Source: Ruminiclostridium papyrosolvens C7
Lineage (GTDB): Bacteria > Bacillota > Clostridia > Acetivibrionales > DSM-1351
Length of the DNA: 64,000 nucleotides
NCBI RefSeq assembly: GCF_000421965.1
Contig: NZ_ATAY01000088.1
Coordinates: forward strand, 186,001-250,000
Reading direction: 5' to 3'
Below, one piece after another: positions 17,853-26,957 of this stretch. A program made the position numbers and the translations under genes. The notes beneath the pieces were generated by a model that saw nothing but the letters and a program-made list of their open reading frames with translations, ran no database searches and was not told the DNA's origin. The stretch's first letter is position 1; every line of letters starts with the position of its first letter.

Positions 17853-17881
17853 TTGTATTTTGTTTTTAATCGTTGTATAAT
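17853..17881 (+). promoter_or_regulatory. Plus-strand promoter between two minus-strand genes
   Basis: TTGTAT (17853-17858), exactly 17 bp, TATAAT (17876-17881). There is no plus-strand gene downstream, only the short transcript described next. Confidence 0.6.
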
Positions 17882-17887
17882 TATACA

Positions 17888-17992
17888 TGGACATGAGTAT
17901 TAATTCATGTTATTTTTAATGCTTATTTCTATATTTTTGATAAATCCCTATTATTTAAGGGACTGGCAATTTTGCCAGTCCCTCTTTTTTTG
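17888..17992 (+). ncRNA. Candidate small RNA of about 105 nt
   Basis: Starts about 7 nt after a good -10 box. It has a 5' hairpin (ACATGA/TCATGT), an A/U-rich linker of about 45 nt and an intrinsic terminator AGGGACTGGCAA/TTGCCAGTCCCT (17958-17983) followed by CTTTTTTTG. The T tract lies on the plus strand, so the terminator is not primarily for the minus-strand neighbour. No open reading frame with a ribosome-binding site is seen. Confidence 0.5.
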
Positions 17993-18001
17993 TATTTTTA
18001 T

Positions 18002-20167
18002 TTATTTAGCAGCTAGAAAATTGTATATGGTCATAAGTCCATCCAATCTTGTCATTTTGTTTTTTGGCATAAAGTTTCCGTTGCTGCCGTTCATTGCTTT
18101 AAAACCTGTAGCAAGACACACATATCCCAAAAGATTTTGGTTTATTTTATTAGCATCCTTGAAACTGCTTTTGTAAATACCCTTTATTTCGGCAACCTCA
18201 CTTAGTCCCTTGAATTTTATAAAGTACTTGGCTGCCTCCTCCCTGGTAATAACAGAAAGGGGAGCTTTTTCAGCCTTAGTAATAATACCCTGGGCGATAA
18301 GTTGACTGTACATATTTTCAATAATTTTATCATTATCAGTTGCCTTATCCATGTAATAAAAATCATTCAACTTGGAAAGCAGAACAAAATAATCCTTTTG
18401 AAGCAATACATCTGCCGGTTTCAGTTCATCCTGAATATATCTTATACCCATCTGTGTTAATATTCTTACCTTATCTTCAGCTTTTATTCCATTTATATCC
18501 GTATAGTCTGCAACTTTATCATCTTTGTATATCCTTCCGGAACTATCCAGAACGTCGCCGTTAACTGCACTGATATTGCATGGCTTTGAGTTATCTGTGA
18601 AATATCCCAGAACGGCATTTTTAGTATTTATTATACCAAGCTTATAATCTTCAATTGCTGTATCTGCTTCATCGGAATCATCTGGTATGTACTGTATTCC
18701 ATACCCTATCTTATTAAACAGTACCTTGTTTGCTTCTTCAACTGTAATTACATTTTTAGGATCTGCAAACTTCAGTTCCTTTGACCAATAAGTATAAAAG
18801 CTGTCAATATTTCCTGACAAATTATCATATGATATAGAGATATAGTTATCAGGACACTCAACTCCGTTTTCCATTCTTATATACTTAAATCTATATGAGT
18901 TTTCAGGCTTTGAATCATATGTTATATACGAATCGTCATATTTAACTTTTGTATAAATATCTGGCATAAGTGCTTTTAATGTTTCGTCGCATATTGATTT
19001 TGCCTGTTCCACAGACTTTTGAGGAACTGCACCTGTCGGCGACATATAATTAGCCCAGAATTCTATCAATGCTCCTGTCTTTGCATCTACGGTAATCTGC
19101 AGTTCCCTTGTCAGCTTCTTACTTTCATCCAGTACCTTAGTGTAAGCCAATGTCCATGCAAGTGAATTGCTGTTTCTCCAATCCTTGCCCAGATAAGCAT
19201 TTGTTAATTTAAATGAACTGTCAAGATTGAAGTTACTTATTGAACGCAATTTCTTGTCGGCAGTGTCCTTTGTTATTAGGTTGGATATGTCATTCACCGC
19301 CTCCAGTTCGTCAGGCGTCAGTGCAATATTTGAAACTGTTCCAGCCGCATCCATTATAGCTAATTTTTCATACTGAGAAGATGCACCATTTTCATACAAT
19401 CTGTAATTTGTTGCAGTTTCAACCTCTCCGGTAACAGCATCTATGTACTTATTTGTTGCCTTTGGAACATATGAAAGATATGTTTCAGGCTTATCATTTT
19501 CAAATTTAACATTGTAAACCAGTTTAAGTCCAAGTTTTTCAGCAAAGGACTTTTGTGCCTGGTTTAGGCTTATTATCTTTGAAGCATCTTCAAACTTGGC
19601 GTTTTTTGAGTAATTACATGTATAACTTATTACTTTTCCGGTATAAGAATTAACTGATAGGTTAATGTAATTGCTTCTAAACTTGATACCGTTTACTTGT
19701 CTGATATAGTTAATATTATATCCTCCGTTATACCCATAAGCATTTGTTTCATTAAGTTTGAACTCGTCCATAAGTTTAGGATTCAGACTGTTCACAAACT
19801 GTTCAGCTATCTTATATGCCTGTTCCTTTGAGTACTTGGGTATCTTTTTATCAACATTTGGCATGTAATCATATGTATTGTAGGATGAAATAAAGTTGTC
19901 TTCATCTACTTGCACATTTACATTCTTTTGTGAATCCTCGTCACTCCAAGCAAGACTCCATACAATTTGGTCATTTCTGTTGTAAATATTGTAACTGAAT
20001 TTAGTACATTCCTTTGGAATGTCAATCTTTGATTTAACGAACTTAATAGCGTTTTGCAGCTCTTTGTCAACCTGGGCTGAACCGTCGGCTGCCATTGCAG
20101 GAATCATAAAAACAGCTAAGACAGCAACCACCAACAACATTGAAATAAATCTTTTCAATACAATCAC
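18002..20167 (-). CDS. YcdB/YcdC-repeat surface protein with C-terminal SLH-like region
   Basis: A secreted protein of 721 residues. A signal peptide (about 1-26, ending PAMA) is followed by two YcdB/PepSY-like repeat units (about 35-270 and 280-545). Marks such as YSKEQAYKIAEQFVNSL and SYTGKVISYTCNYSKN recur as SVEQAKSICDETLKAL and NLSGNIDSFYTYWSKEL. The C-terminal ~150 residues resemble S-layer homology modules (VITREEAAKYFIKF, MTRLDGLMTIYNFL), which would anchor it to the cell wall. Biochemical activity is unknown. Confidence 0.8.
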   Translation of the reverse strand: MIVLKRFISMLLVVAVLAVFMIPAMAADGSAQVDKELQNAIKFVKSKIDIPKECTKFSYNIYNRNDQIVWSLAWSDEDSQKNVNVQVDEDNFISSYNTYDYMPNVDKKIPKYSKEQAYKIAEQFVNSLNPKLMDEFKLNETNAYGYNGGYNINYIRQVNGIKFRSNYINLSVNSYTGKVISYTCNYSKNAKFEDASKIISLNQAQKSFAEKLGLKLVYNVKFENDKPETYLSYVPKATNKYIDAVTGEVETATNYRLYENGASSQYEKLAIMDAAGTVSNIALTPDELEAVNDISNLITKDTADKKLRSISNFNLDSSFKLTNAYLGKDWRNSNSLAWTLAYTKVLDESKKLTRELQITVDAKTGALIEFWANYMSPTGAVPQKSVEQAKSICDETLKALMPDIYTKVKYDDSYITYDSKPENSYRFKYIRMENGVECPDNYISISYDNLSGNIDSFYTYWSKELKFADPKNVITVEEANKVLFNKIGYGIQYIPDDSDEADTAIEDYKLGIINTKNAVLGYFTDNSKPCNISAVNGDVLDSSGRIYKDDKVADYTDINGIKAEDKVRILTQMGIRYIQDELKPADVLLQKDYFVLLSKLNDFYYMDKATDNDKIIENMYSQLIAQGIITKAEKAPLSVITREEAAKYFIKFKGLSEVAEIKGIYKSSFKDANKINQNLLGYVCLATGFKAMNGSNGNFMPKNKMTRLDGLMTIYNFLAAK

Positions 20168-20310
20168 CTCTTGTTTTTTATTTGGTTTTAATGCATGTAA
20201 ATCCTACCAAAAATTTAGACGCAATAAGAATTATGAAGTTCCATATTTCATATAACTATTTTATTTTTATATGGATAATTTTACAACCAACAGCTTTGTA
20301 ACCTTTTTAT

Positions 20311-20350
20311 AAAAAAATAAGGGAGCAGCCTGTGACTCAGGCTGTTCCCC
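20311..20350 (-). terminator. Terminator after the PP2C-like/LysM gene
   Basis: On the minus strand GGGAACAGCCTGAG pairs with the reverse-complementary CAGGCTGCTCCC and is followed by TTATTTTTTT. Confidence 0.85.
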
Positions 20351-20364
20351 ATTTTATCATGCAA

Positions 20365-21783
20365 TTATTTTATTTTTGGTATTTTCAACTCATCGCCTAT
20401 ATTAATACTGTCAGCATTCTTCATATTGTTGTATTTCAGTATTTCAGTATACTTTGAAGGTGTCCCATAGTATTTGGTACTAATGGAGCTAAGGGTATCA
20501 CCTTGTTGAACCACATGTACCGTATATTCCGCAGTTTCCTCCTTTGAACCCGAAGGTTCAGAAGGCTTTGTAGGTTCCGGTTTGCTTGAATTATCATTCC
20601 CCGAATCCTTGACATCATCAACGTTAGTATCGCTGTTGTTACTGTCACTGGCTTTGGATGGTACTGATTGGGAATCTGAAGCTGTTGCAGTACTCTCTGT
20701 ATCTGTAGATACGGAAGGTGTATCAGTGGAACTTGATGCTGTCTGGGTTGCCTCTGTGGGATTCCCTTGCTTTCCGTCAGAAGCAAACAGTCCCTTGTTG
20801 CTAACTATGAGATACCCCATAAATAAAACTCCCGATATTATAAGTACACATATAAATCCCAATATGTAGTTAACAACATTATGGCCTTTTTCCGGCTCGT
20901 CCGGTAATTCGTCATCGTCCTCATCTTCGTCCATATCGAACTGTGCAATTCTTCTTTGCATGGGAATATATGATATAGTTCTTACCTCTTCAACTTTTAT
21001 AACCATAAGAGATAAACTTTCGTCCATATCATTCTTGGATGCTTCCTGAAAAAGAACACTTGCCATTTTTTGAGGATCCAAGCCGGAATCAATAACTGCT
21101 TCAATTCTGCTTTTGTTTAAACTGTTTAAAACTCCGTCACTACATAGAAGAATAACATCGCCTTCTTCTATGGTTATGCTGGAGGAAAGCTTTATTTTTG
21201 TTTTTGATTCCTGTTCTGCTATTTTTAGTATTTTGTCCGTATCGTTATACAGCTCTGCAGTGTTTGGGGTTATCCCAAGCGCCTTAAGCTTTTCGTTTTT
21301 CCTGCTTTCGCCATTTGAAAAAATATCTTTTTGAAGTCCATGCCGAAACAGGAAAGCACCATTATTACCAAGGTTCATTATCACAGCCCTGTTGTTTTCA
21401 ATAATCAGTGAAGAAAAACCTGTTAATATCGGATTGTTCTGACTGGATATAACTGATTTACTGTATATTAAATTACTTGAAAGCTGAACTGCCTCATATA
21501 TTTTTTCGGTAATAGCTTCAAGAGAAAAATGCTGCTTTTTAGAAGTTTCGTGATATCTTTTTATTTCTCTTACAGCAGATATGCTATCCGTTCCACCGTC
21601 ATCAATTCCAAGAGAATCCGAAACAGCAAAAATAAAGTTACTTGAGGATTTTTCAAAAGAACACTGAATACTTTGTGTATTATGGCAATTTGAGAAGCTG
21701 CCGTTGAAATAGAAATCGTCTTTGTTTGAGCTGCTGCCCATACAACTTATTACTGTAGCACTTAGCCTTATGTTTCCATCCAC
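20365..21783 (-). CDS. PP2C-like phosphatase domain - transmembrane - LysM protein
   Basis: A 472-residue fusion. Residues about 1-265 are a PP2C-type fold with SSNKDDFYF, AVSDSLGIDD (place of DGMGG), NLGNNGAFLFRHG (place of GDSR), ILLCSDGVLNSL and NDMDESLSLMVI. Then comes a hydrophobic segment (about 305-328), a Ser/Thr/Asp-rich linker and a LysM domain (about 420-472, VVQQGDTLSSISTKYYG). The topology implies a cytosolic phosphatase-like domain and an external peptidoglycan-binding domain. The phosphate-binding Arg of motif 1 and the Gly of the DG motif are replaced, so activity is uncertain. It could be a wall sensor. Confidence 0.78.
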   Translation of the reverse strand: MDGNIRLSATVISCMGSSSNKDDFYFNGSFSNCHNTQSIQCSFEKSSSNFIFAVSDSLGIDDGGTDSISAVREIKRYHETSKKQHFSLEAITEKIYEAVQLSSNLIYSKSVISSQNNPILTGFSSLIIENNRAVIMNLGNNGAFLFRHGLQKDIFSNGESRKNEKLKALGITPNTAELYNDTDKILKIAEQESKTKIKLSSSITIEEGDVILLCSDGVLNSLNKSRIEAVIDSGLDPQKMASVLFQEASKNDMDESLSLMVIKVEEVRTISYIPMQRRIAQFDMDEDEDDDELPDEPEKGHNVVNYILGFICVLIISGVLFMGYLIVSNKGLFASDGKQGNPTEATQTASSSTDTPSVSTDTESTATASDSQSVPSKASDSNNSDTNVDDVKDSGNDNSSKPEPTKPSEPSGSKEETAEYTVHVVQQGDTLSSISTKYYGTPSKYTEILKYNNMKNADSINIGDELKIPKIK

Positions 21784-21910
21784 AGTATTTCACCCCGTAA
21801 CGTAATTTTAAATTCTTTAGTAAATATATATAACTAATTGGTAGGAATTTGTAAGTAAATAATATCACACAATGCTTGCTTTTACAATAAAATTAGTTGC
21901 TAGAGGCGCA

Positions 21911-21944
21911 TAAAAAGGCACTCAAAAGATTTCTTTGAGTGCCT
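21911..21944 (-). terminator. Terminator after the DUF948-like/YtxH pair
   Basis: On the minus strand AGGCACTCAAA pairs with TTTGAGTGCCT across an 8-nt loop and is followed by TTTTATG. Confidence 0.85.
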
Positions 21945-21965
21945 GAAAAAGCCATGCAACAAAAA

Positions 21966-22346
21966 CTAGTTCTTTGAAGAAAATGAACTGATAATAGATT
22001 TAACTACAGAACTTGCAATATTAATAATACTTAGTATGTTTTCAGCATTAAATGAAAATGAATCTATAGTATCAGAAACCGAATCTTCAACTGTTGTTAC
22101 TACGGAAGTAGCCTTATCCAAAGTACCTTTTGCACTTTTTGCAAGTTCATCTATATTTGCCACAGCGCTAGGTAAAACTTCCAGTGTCTTTCCCACTGAG
22201 TCAGCATTGTCATCTAAAATTTTGTTAACCTTATCGGTAATCTTTAAGCAATTTCTTAAAACTATTATTAAAAGTACTCCTATAATAACAGCTATACAAA
22301 ATATTATGAACCATGCCACAACACTCAGGTCTAAAGTAATAGACAT
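21966..22346 (-). CDS. Single-pass membrane protein, DUF948-like
   Basis: 126 residues with one transmembrane segment (about 10-30, AWFIIFCIAVIIGVLLIIVL), then an extended helical region of about 70 residues (VNKILDDNADSVGKTL, DELAKSAKGTLDKATS) like the coiled-coil part of DUF948 general stress proteins. It follows the YtxH gene at 30 bp, and this pairing is common in Firmicutes. Function unknown. Confidence 0.65.
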   Translation of the reverse strand: MSITLDLSVVAWFIIFCIAVIIGVLLIIVLRNCLKITDKVNKILDDNADSVGKTLEVLPSAVANIDELAKSAKGTLDKATSVVTTVEDSVSDTIDSFSFNAENILSIINIASSVVKSIISSFSSKN

Positions 22347-22376
22347 ATGTAAACACCCTTTCGTGTATAAAAGCTT

Positions 22377-22697
22377 TTATTCAGCCTTTTCTTCCTCTGT
22401 ACATACACATTCTTCAACGGCTTCGTTTTCGGTGCAACAGCAGCAGTCCTTTTCCTTTTTTATGATATCTTCAATCTTTTCTTTCGCCGTATTCAAGCCA
22501 TCCTTAACATTTTCCAGTGTATCCTTTGTTACTTTAGCTATGTCGTCCCTTGTTTCCTTTCCAGATTTGGGAGCTAAAAGTACTCCGGCAGCCACACCAA
22601 CGGCTGTTCCTATTCCGGCTCCGATTGCAACATTTTTAGCAGCCTGTTTTTTAGTTGACTTCTTTTTATTCTTTTTGAGTAAATCCTTTAAATCCAT
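22377..22697 (-). CDS. YtxH-domain protein with cysteine-rich tail
   Basis: 106 residues. A basic N-terminus is followed by the glycine-rich YtxH segment (VAIGAGIGTAVGVAAGVLLA and then PKSGKETRDD), a helical stretch and an unusual acidic cysteine-rich tail (KDCCCCTENEAVEECVCTEE, six Cys). YtxH proteins are linked to general stress, with no known reaction. The start follows AAGGAGGCG. Confidence 0.8.
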   Translation of the reverse strand: MDLKDLLKKNKKKSTKKQAAKNVAIGAGIGTAVGVAAGVLLAPKSGKETRDDIAKVTKDTLENVKDGLNTAKEKIEDIIKKEKDCCCCTENEAVEECVCTEEEKAE

Positions 22698-22827
22698 TGT
22701 TAAACGCCTCCTTCATTAAAGTATGTAATTTAAATTATAAATAATGGATAATAAAATACCTATTATTAACATTATACGACTTTACATTTAAAATTGATAG
22801 ATAGGTTTATGATAATTTAAATTTATA

Positions 22828-23082
22828 TCACCCTGCCTGCTGTGTTTTTAAAACCGATTCAATGGCACCAGCCAGCTGGTCTGGACAGGAAGTACCTCGT
22901 CCCTGGCAGTCAATACCTTTTAACTTTGTAATTACCTCATGTGCCGGCATACCCTCAACGAGGGAACTGATACCCTGAAGATTTCCCGAACATCCGTTGC
23001 TGAACCGAACATTTTTTAATTTTCCGTCTTCAATCTCAAAACTTATCTGACTTGAGCATGTACCTCTTGTTTTGAATTGCAT
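22828..23082 (-). CDS. TSCPD-domain protein (TIGR03905 type)
   Basis: 84 residues, with the cysteine marks FKTRGTCSSQISFEI, FSNGCSGNLQGISSLVEG and the defining GTSCPDQLAGAI. The domain also occurs at the C-terminus of some ribonucleotide reductases, but the function of the stand-alone form is unknown. It is monocistronic by position. Confidence 0.85.
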   Translation of the reverse strand: MQFKTRGTCSSQISFEIEDGKLKNVRFSNGCSGNLQGISSLVEGMPAHEVITKLKGIDCQGRGTSCPDQLAGAIESVLKTQQAG

Positions 23083-23264
23083 TTCTACCCTCCGTTCATC
23101 TTGCTGTCAAATATTTTAATACAAGAATAATCCAACCCTCCTCAATGTGTCAATCAGCATTTTATGCTTACTTTATTCCCTGTTTGTTGTAGGTTGAAAC
23201 AATTTCTGATAGACTTTAAGTATCTGGAAAAATTATACCACTAGTATTTACAGGAGGTAACAGG

Positions 23265-24716
23265 GTGAATAATATAAATATTTTGTTTGCTTCTTCAGAA
23301 GTATTCCCTTTTGCAAAAACCGGAGGCCTTGGCGATGTTGCCGGTTCCCTTCCAAAAGCTCTGTCAAAGCTGGGCAGTGATATTCGTGTAGTTATGCCTA
23401 AATACAAGGTAATCCCTGAGCAGTATAAATCACAAATGGAATATCTGGGCTTCATTTATGTAGATGTATCCTGGAGACATCAGTATTGTGGTATTTTTAG
23501 ATTAAAATATGACGGAATAACATATTATTTTCTTGATAATGAATATTACTTTAACAGGCCTGAACTCTATGGCGATTTTGATCAGGCCGAACAGTTTACA
23601 TTTTTCAGCAAAGCACTTTTAGAATTACTTCCTTTTATAGGTTTCAAGACTGATATAATACATTGCAATGACTGGCAGACCGGAGTTGTAAGTCTTCTAT
23701 TGAAGGCTGTGTACAAAAGTAACCCCTTTTACAAAAACATTAAAACCATATTTACCATACACAATCTCAAATATCAGGGTATCTTCCCCAAAGAAGTACT
23801 TACAAACCTGCTTGAATTGGATTGGAGATACTTCACCCCCGAAGGACTGGAATTTAACGGAAGTGTAAACTTTTTGAAAGCCGGTCTTGTTTATTCGGAC
23901 TCAATAAGTACTGTGAGTCCGACATATTCAAATGAAATAAAAAATGATTTTTACGGTGAAGGGTTAAACGGTGTATTAATAAGCCGGTCAAAAGATTTGT
24001 ACGGAATATTAAACGGTATAGACTATGAAAAAAACAATCCTGATAATGATACCAGACTATATTCTACGTACTCAGCTGACAAGATATCACAAAAGTATGT
24101 AAACAAACGGAGACTACAACAGGATTTAGGCCTTCCTGTAAAGTCAGAAGTACCTGTAATCAGTATTATTTCAAGGCTCACCTCTCAAAAAGGGTTTGAC
24201 CTTATTGAACGTGTACTTGAAGAAATCCTGCAAATGGATATTCAGCTTATCCTACTTGGTAAAGGCGATGAACATTACAAATATGTTTTTGAAAATGCAG
24301 CATATTGGCACAAAGACAAGGTTTCAGCAAACATAACCTTTAGTGATACTCTGGCTCAACGAATTTATGCGGCTTCAGATATGTTTCTTATGCCTTCCTT
24401 GTTTGAACCCTGCGGTCTTGGTCAGATTTTCAGTTTCCGGTATGGAGCTGTTCCAATAGTCCGTGAAACAGGTGGCCTTAATGATACTGTTCTCTCATAC
24501 AACGAGACTACCGGAGAAGGGAACGGTTTCACTTTTACAAATTACAATGCACACGATATGCTCAATACAATCAGGCGTGCAGTAGATTTTTATTACAATA
24601 AAAAAGATATTTGGAGCCTTCTAGTTCAACGAGGTATGCGTTCAGATTTCAGCTGGGAAAAGTCAGCACACGAATACATGAATATGTACCGTAAAACGTT
24701 GCAGAAACAGCAGTGA
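23265..24716 (+). CDS. glgA: Glycogen synthase (ADP-glucose type)
   Basis: Transfers glucose from ADP-glucose to the growing glycogen chain. The 483-residue GT5 protein has the KTGGLGDV substrate motif near the N-terminus (FAKTGGLGDVAGSLPKAL), HCNDWQTGVVSLLLK, IHNLKYQGIFPKE, GILNGIDY and the C-terminal ELF-type motif (MPSLFEPCGLGQIFSFRYG). The start is GTG 23265 after AGGAGGT. No other glg gene is adjacent. Only 2 bp separate its stop from that of the convergent cobO. Confidence 0.95.
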   Translation: MNNINILFASSEVFPFAKTGGLGDVAGSLPKALSKLGSDIRVVMPKYKVIPEQYKSQMEYLGFIYVDVSWRHQYCGIFRLKYDGITYYFLDNEYYFNRPELYGDFDQAEQFTFFSKALLELLPFIGFKTDIIHCNDWQTGVVSLLLKAVYKSNPFYKNIKTIFTIHNLKYQGIFPKEVLTNLLELDWRYFTPEGLEFNGSVNFLKAGLVYSDSISTVSPTYSNEIKNDFYGEGLNGVLISRSKDLYGILNGIDYEKNNPDNDTRLYSTYSADKISQKYVNKRRLQQDLGLPVKSEVPVISIISRLTSQKGFDLIERVLEEILQMDIQLILLGKGDEHYKYVFENAAYWHKDKVSANITFSDTLAQRIYAASDMFLMPSLFEPCGLGQIFSFRYGAVPIVRETGGLNDTVLSYNETTGEGNGFTFTNYNAHDMLNTIRRAVDFYYNKKDIWSLLVQRGMRSDFSWEKSAHEYMNMYRKTLQKQQ

Positions 24717-24718
24717 CT

Positions 24719-25252
24719 CTAAAATTCTATTCCCTTTCGGGCTGAAACGCCTTCTTGATACGGATGTTTTACGGCTTTTATTTCAGATACGTAGTCAGCA
24801 GCTTCTATCAGACGTTTTCCGGCATTTCTCCCGGTTAATACAAGTTCTGTTTCTTTGGGTTTATCTTTTATCATAGCAATAACATCATCCTCACTGATAA
24901 ACCCATTATTCAGGACTCCTATCATCTCATCCAGAACCACCAGATCATAATTATTTTGTAAAATAAGATTTTTTACATTATGAAAAATTTCGGAAGCCTC
25001 CTTACGTGCTTCTTTTTTTTCTTCCTCAGTCATATTCCAGACAAACTTTTTACAGCTGAAACCTCTTATTACAGTAAACTCCGGTTCCAATTTCTTTAGA
25101 GAATGAAGCTCGCAGGTATCTCTGCTTTTTAGGAACTGAACCATTAGAACCTTCATATTATCGCCACAAGCCCTTACTCCAAGTCCAATTGCCGCTGTAG
25201 TCTTACCTTTTCCATCGCCTGTATAAATGTGTACTAAACCTTTTTTACTCAT
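24719..25252 (-). CDS. cobO: Cob(I)yrinic acid a,c-diamide adenosyltransferase
   Basis: Adds the 5'-deoxyadenosyl group to cobalt(I) corrinoids in coenzyme B12 synthesis or salvage. It has the P-loop IYTGDGKGKTTAAIGLG near the N-terminus, VLMVQFLKS and LVVLDEMIGVLN. At 177 residues it is of CobA/CobO (BtuR) type. It sits 18 bp after folK and is probably the last gene of the folate operon transcript. Confidence 0.92.
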   Translation of the reverse strand: MSKKGLVHIYTGDGKGKTTAAIGLGVRACGDNMKVLMVQFLKSRDTCELHSLKKLEPEFTVIRGFSCKKFVWNMTEEEKKEARKEASEIFHNVKNLILQNNYDLVVLDEMIGVLNNGFISEDDVIAMIKDKPKETELVLTGRNAGKRLIEAADYVSEIKAVKHPYQEGVSARKGIEF

Positions 25253-25270
25253 AAAAATCCTCCATTTATA

Positions 25271-25744
25271 TTACAGAAAGTTATCATGAAATATCTCATT
25301 TATATTTTTATTTAAAACCGGATGCAATACAGAAGGTGCAATTTCATTTAAAGGCTCCAGCACAAATCTCCGTTCATGCATCCTTGGGTGAGGAATTACC
25401 AAATCCTTGTCATTGATAATATCGCTTCCGTAGAGCAGTATATCAAGATCAATGGTTCTTGGACCCCAGTGTATTATTCTCTCTCTTTTGAGTTCCTTTT
25501 CTATCCCTGAACACACTTTCAGAAGCTCTCCGGCTGACAAGGATGTCCTTATTTCAACCACTGCATTCAAAAAATCCGGCTGCTGTTCATATCCTACCGG
25601 GGCAGTATTATAATAAGAGGATTCAGCCGTAACTTGAACTTTTTCAGCCAGTTTCAGAAGTTCAACCGCCCGATTTAACTGGTATTCCCTATCACCTATA
25701 TTTGAACCTAAACCTATATATGCAGTGACTACACTATCACACAT
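25271..25744 (-). CDS. folK: 2-amino-4-hydroxy-6-hydroxymethyldihydropteridine pyrophosphokinase
   Basis: Transfers pyrophosphate from ATP to the pterin in folate synthesis. It has AYIGLGSNIGDRE, QPDFLNAVVEI and the signature WGPRTIDLDILLYG plus IPHPRMHERRFVLEPL. The ATG at 25742-25744 follows GAGGAG and overlaps the end of folB by 8 bp. The longer start at 25768 lacks a site. Confidence 0.94.
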   Translation of the reverse strand: MCDSVVTAYIGLGSNIGDREYQLNRAVELLKLAEKVQVTAESSYYNTAPVGYEQQPDFLNAVVEIRTSLSAGELLKVCSGIEKELKRERIIHWGPRTIDLDILLYGSDIINDKDLVIPHPRMHERRFVLEPLNEIAPSVLHPVLNKNINEIFHDNFL

Positions 25745-26111
25745 TGAATTCTCCTCTGGTACGCTCAAGTTCGACTCCTGCGTACTTTAGATGATATCCC
25801 ATGGGAGCCCAAGGTTTCTTCAGCAGTATTTTTACTGACACCGCCTTCTGAAAGTTAATAAAAATACCCTCAAGAATTTTATATGCAACCGTTTCAATTA
25901 AATCGTACTTATCCGACCTTACAACCTCTCCAACAACTCTGCATACCTCTGCGTAATTTAAAGTAGAGCTTAAATCATGGTTTTTGGCAGCAGTGCTTAA
26001 GTCGGCAGATATTTCCAACGAAACAAGAAACATCTGTCCCAGTTTTTTCTCTTCTTCTGCTACCCCGTGGTATGCGTACACTTCCAAGTCCTCAATAATT
26101 ATTTTATCCAT
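25737..26111 (-). CDS. folB: Dihydroneopterin aldolase
   Basis: Releases glycolaldehyde from dihydroneopterin to give the hydroxymethyl pterin used by FolK. It has IIIEDLEVYAYHGVAEEEK (catalytic Glu region), LNYAEVCRVV and LLKKPWAPMGYHL (substrate Lys region). The ATG directly abuts the folP stop codon (TAGATG). Confidence 0.94.
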   Translation of the reverse strand: MDKIIIEDLEVYAYHGVAEEEKKLGQMFLVSLEISADLSTAAKNHDLSSTLNYAEVCRVVGEVVRSDKYDLIETVAYKILEGIFINFQKAVSVKILLKKPWAPMGYHLKYAGVELERTRGEFNV

Positions 26112-26954
26112 CTATCTCACCATACTATCCGTCATTTTTGCTACCCTTACATTTTGTAAAACATCGTGAACCCTTACAATATCAACACCTTTTGCAATAC
26201 CTGTTGACGTTGTCGCCAACGTACCTTCAAGCCTGTCATATACTTCAAGGCCCAGAACCTTACCAATTAAGGATTTTCTTGAAGCACCTAAAAGCACGGG
26301 ATAGCCAAGCATTTTAAAATCCTCCAGCTTACGCATTACCTCTAAGTTTTGCTCCCATGTCTTCGCAAAACCTATACCGGGGTCTATGATTATTTTGTCA
26401 TCTCCTATGCCTGCTTTTTTTGCTATTAGTATACTTTCCTCAAGCTCACTCAATATTTGCCCTATAAGGTTTTCCCCATAATCTGTTCCGGCAGTTCTGT
26501 TGTGCATTATACATACAGGTACGCCATACTCTGCTATTATAGGGGCCATGAGGGAATCATGTTTAAGTCCCCAGATGTCATTTATCATATCTGCACCTGC
26601 CTTTATGGCAAGTTCTGCTGTGTCTGCCCTGTATGTATCCACAGAAACAGGCAGGCTAATCTCTTTTGACAAAGCTTCGATGACAGGTATTATCCTCTGC
26701 TGTTCAATTTCAGGGGATACAGGTACTGCTCCCGGTTTCGTGGTTTCTCCTCCAACGTCAATTATATCTGCACCTTCTTCAATCATACGTAATGCCTGAT
26801 TAAGTGCCATTTCCGGGTTTGTGTAACTGCCTCCGTCGGAAAATGAATCCGGAGTTACATTAAGAATACCCATTATATAAGTTTTTTTACCCCATTCCCA
26901 TGTGCTGTTACGAATTCTTAAACAACCAGCTTTCATATTTGTGTTTTCCTTCAT
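26112..26954 (-). CDS. folP: Dihydropteroate synthase
   Basis: Joins the pterin pyrophosphate to p-aminobenzoate. It has MGILNVTPDSFSDGGSY, GADIIDVGGETTKPGA, INDIWGLKH, DPGIGFAKT and a closing VRVHDVLQNVRV. The reading frame opens 3 bp after the HD gene stop, with no strong site of its own, so translation may be coupled. An internal Met at residue 7 is an alternative start. Confidence 0.94.
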   Translation of the reverse strand: MKENTNMKAGCLRIRNSTWEWGKKTYIMGILNVTPDSFSDGGSYTNPEMALNQALRMIEEGADIIDVGGETTKPGAVPVSPEIEQQRIIPVIEALSKEISLPVSVDTYRADTAELAIKAGADMINDIWGLKHDSLMAPIIAEYGVPVCIMHNRTAGTDYGENLIGQILSELEESILIAKKAGIGDDKIIIDPGIGFAKTWEQNLEVMRKLEDFKMLGYPVLLGASRKSLIGKVLGLEVYDRLEGTLATTSTGIAKGVDIVRVHDVLQNVRVAKMTDSMVR

Positions 26955-26957
26955 CTT

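Noticed and set aside
22036..22719. 227-codon open frame on the plus strand
   Set aside because: It is the complement of the DUF948-like and YtxH genes, both of which have good ribosome-binding sites and recognised domains. The translation is Ser/Phe/Thr-rich without any family.
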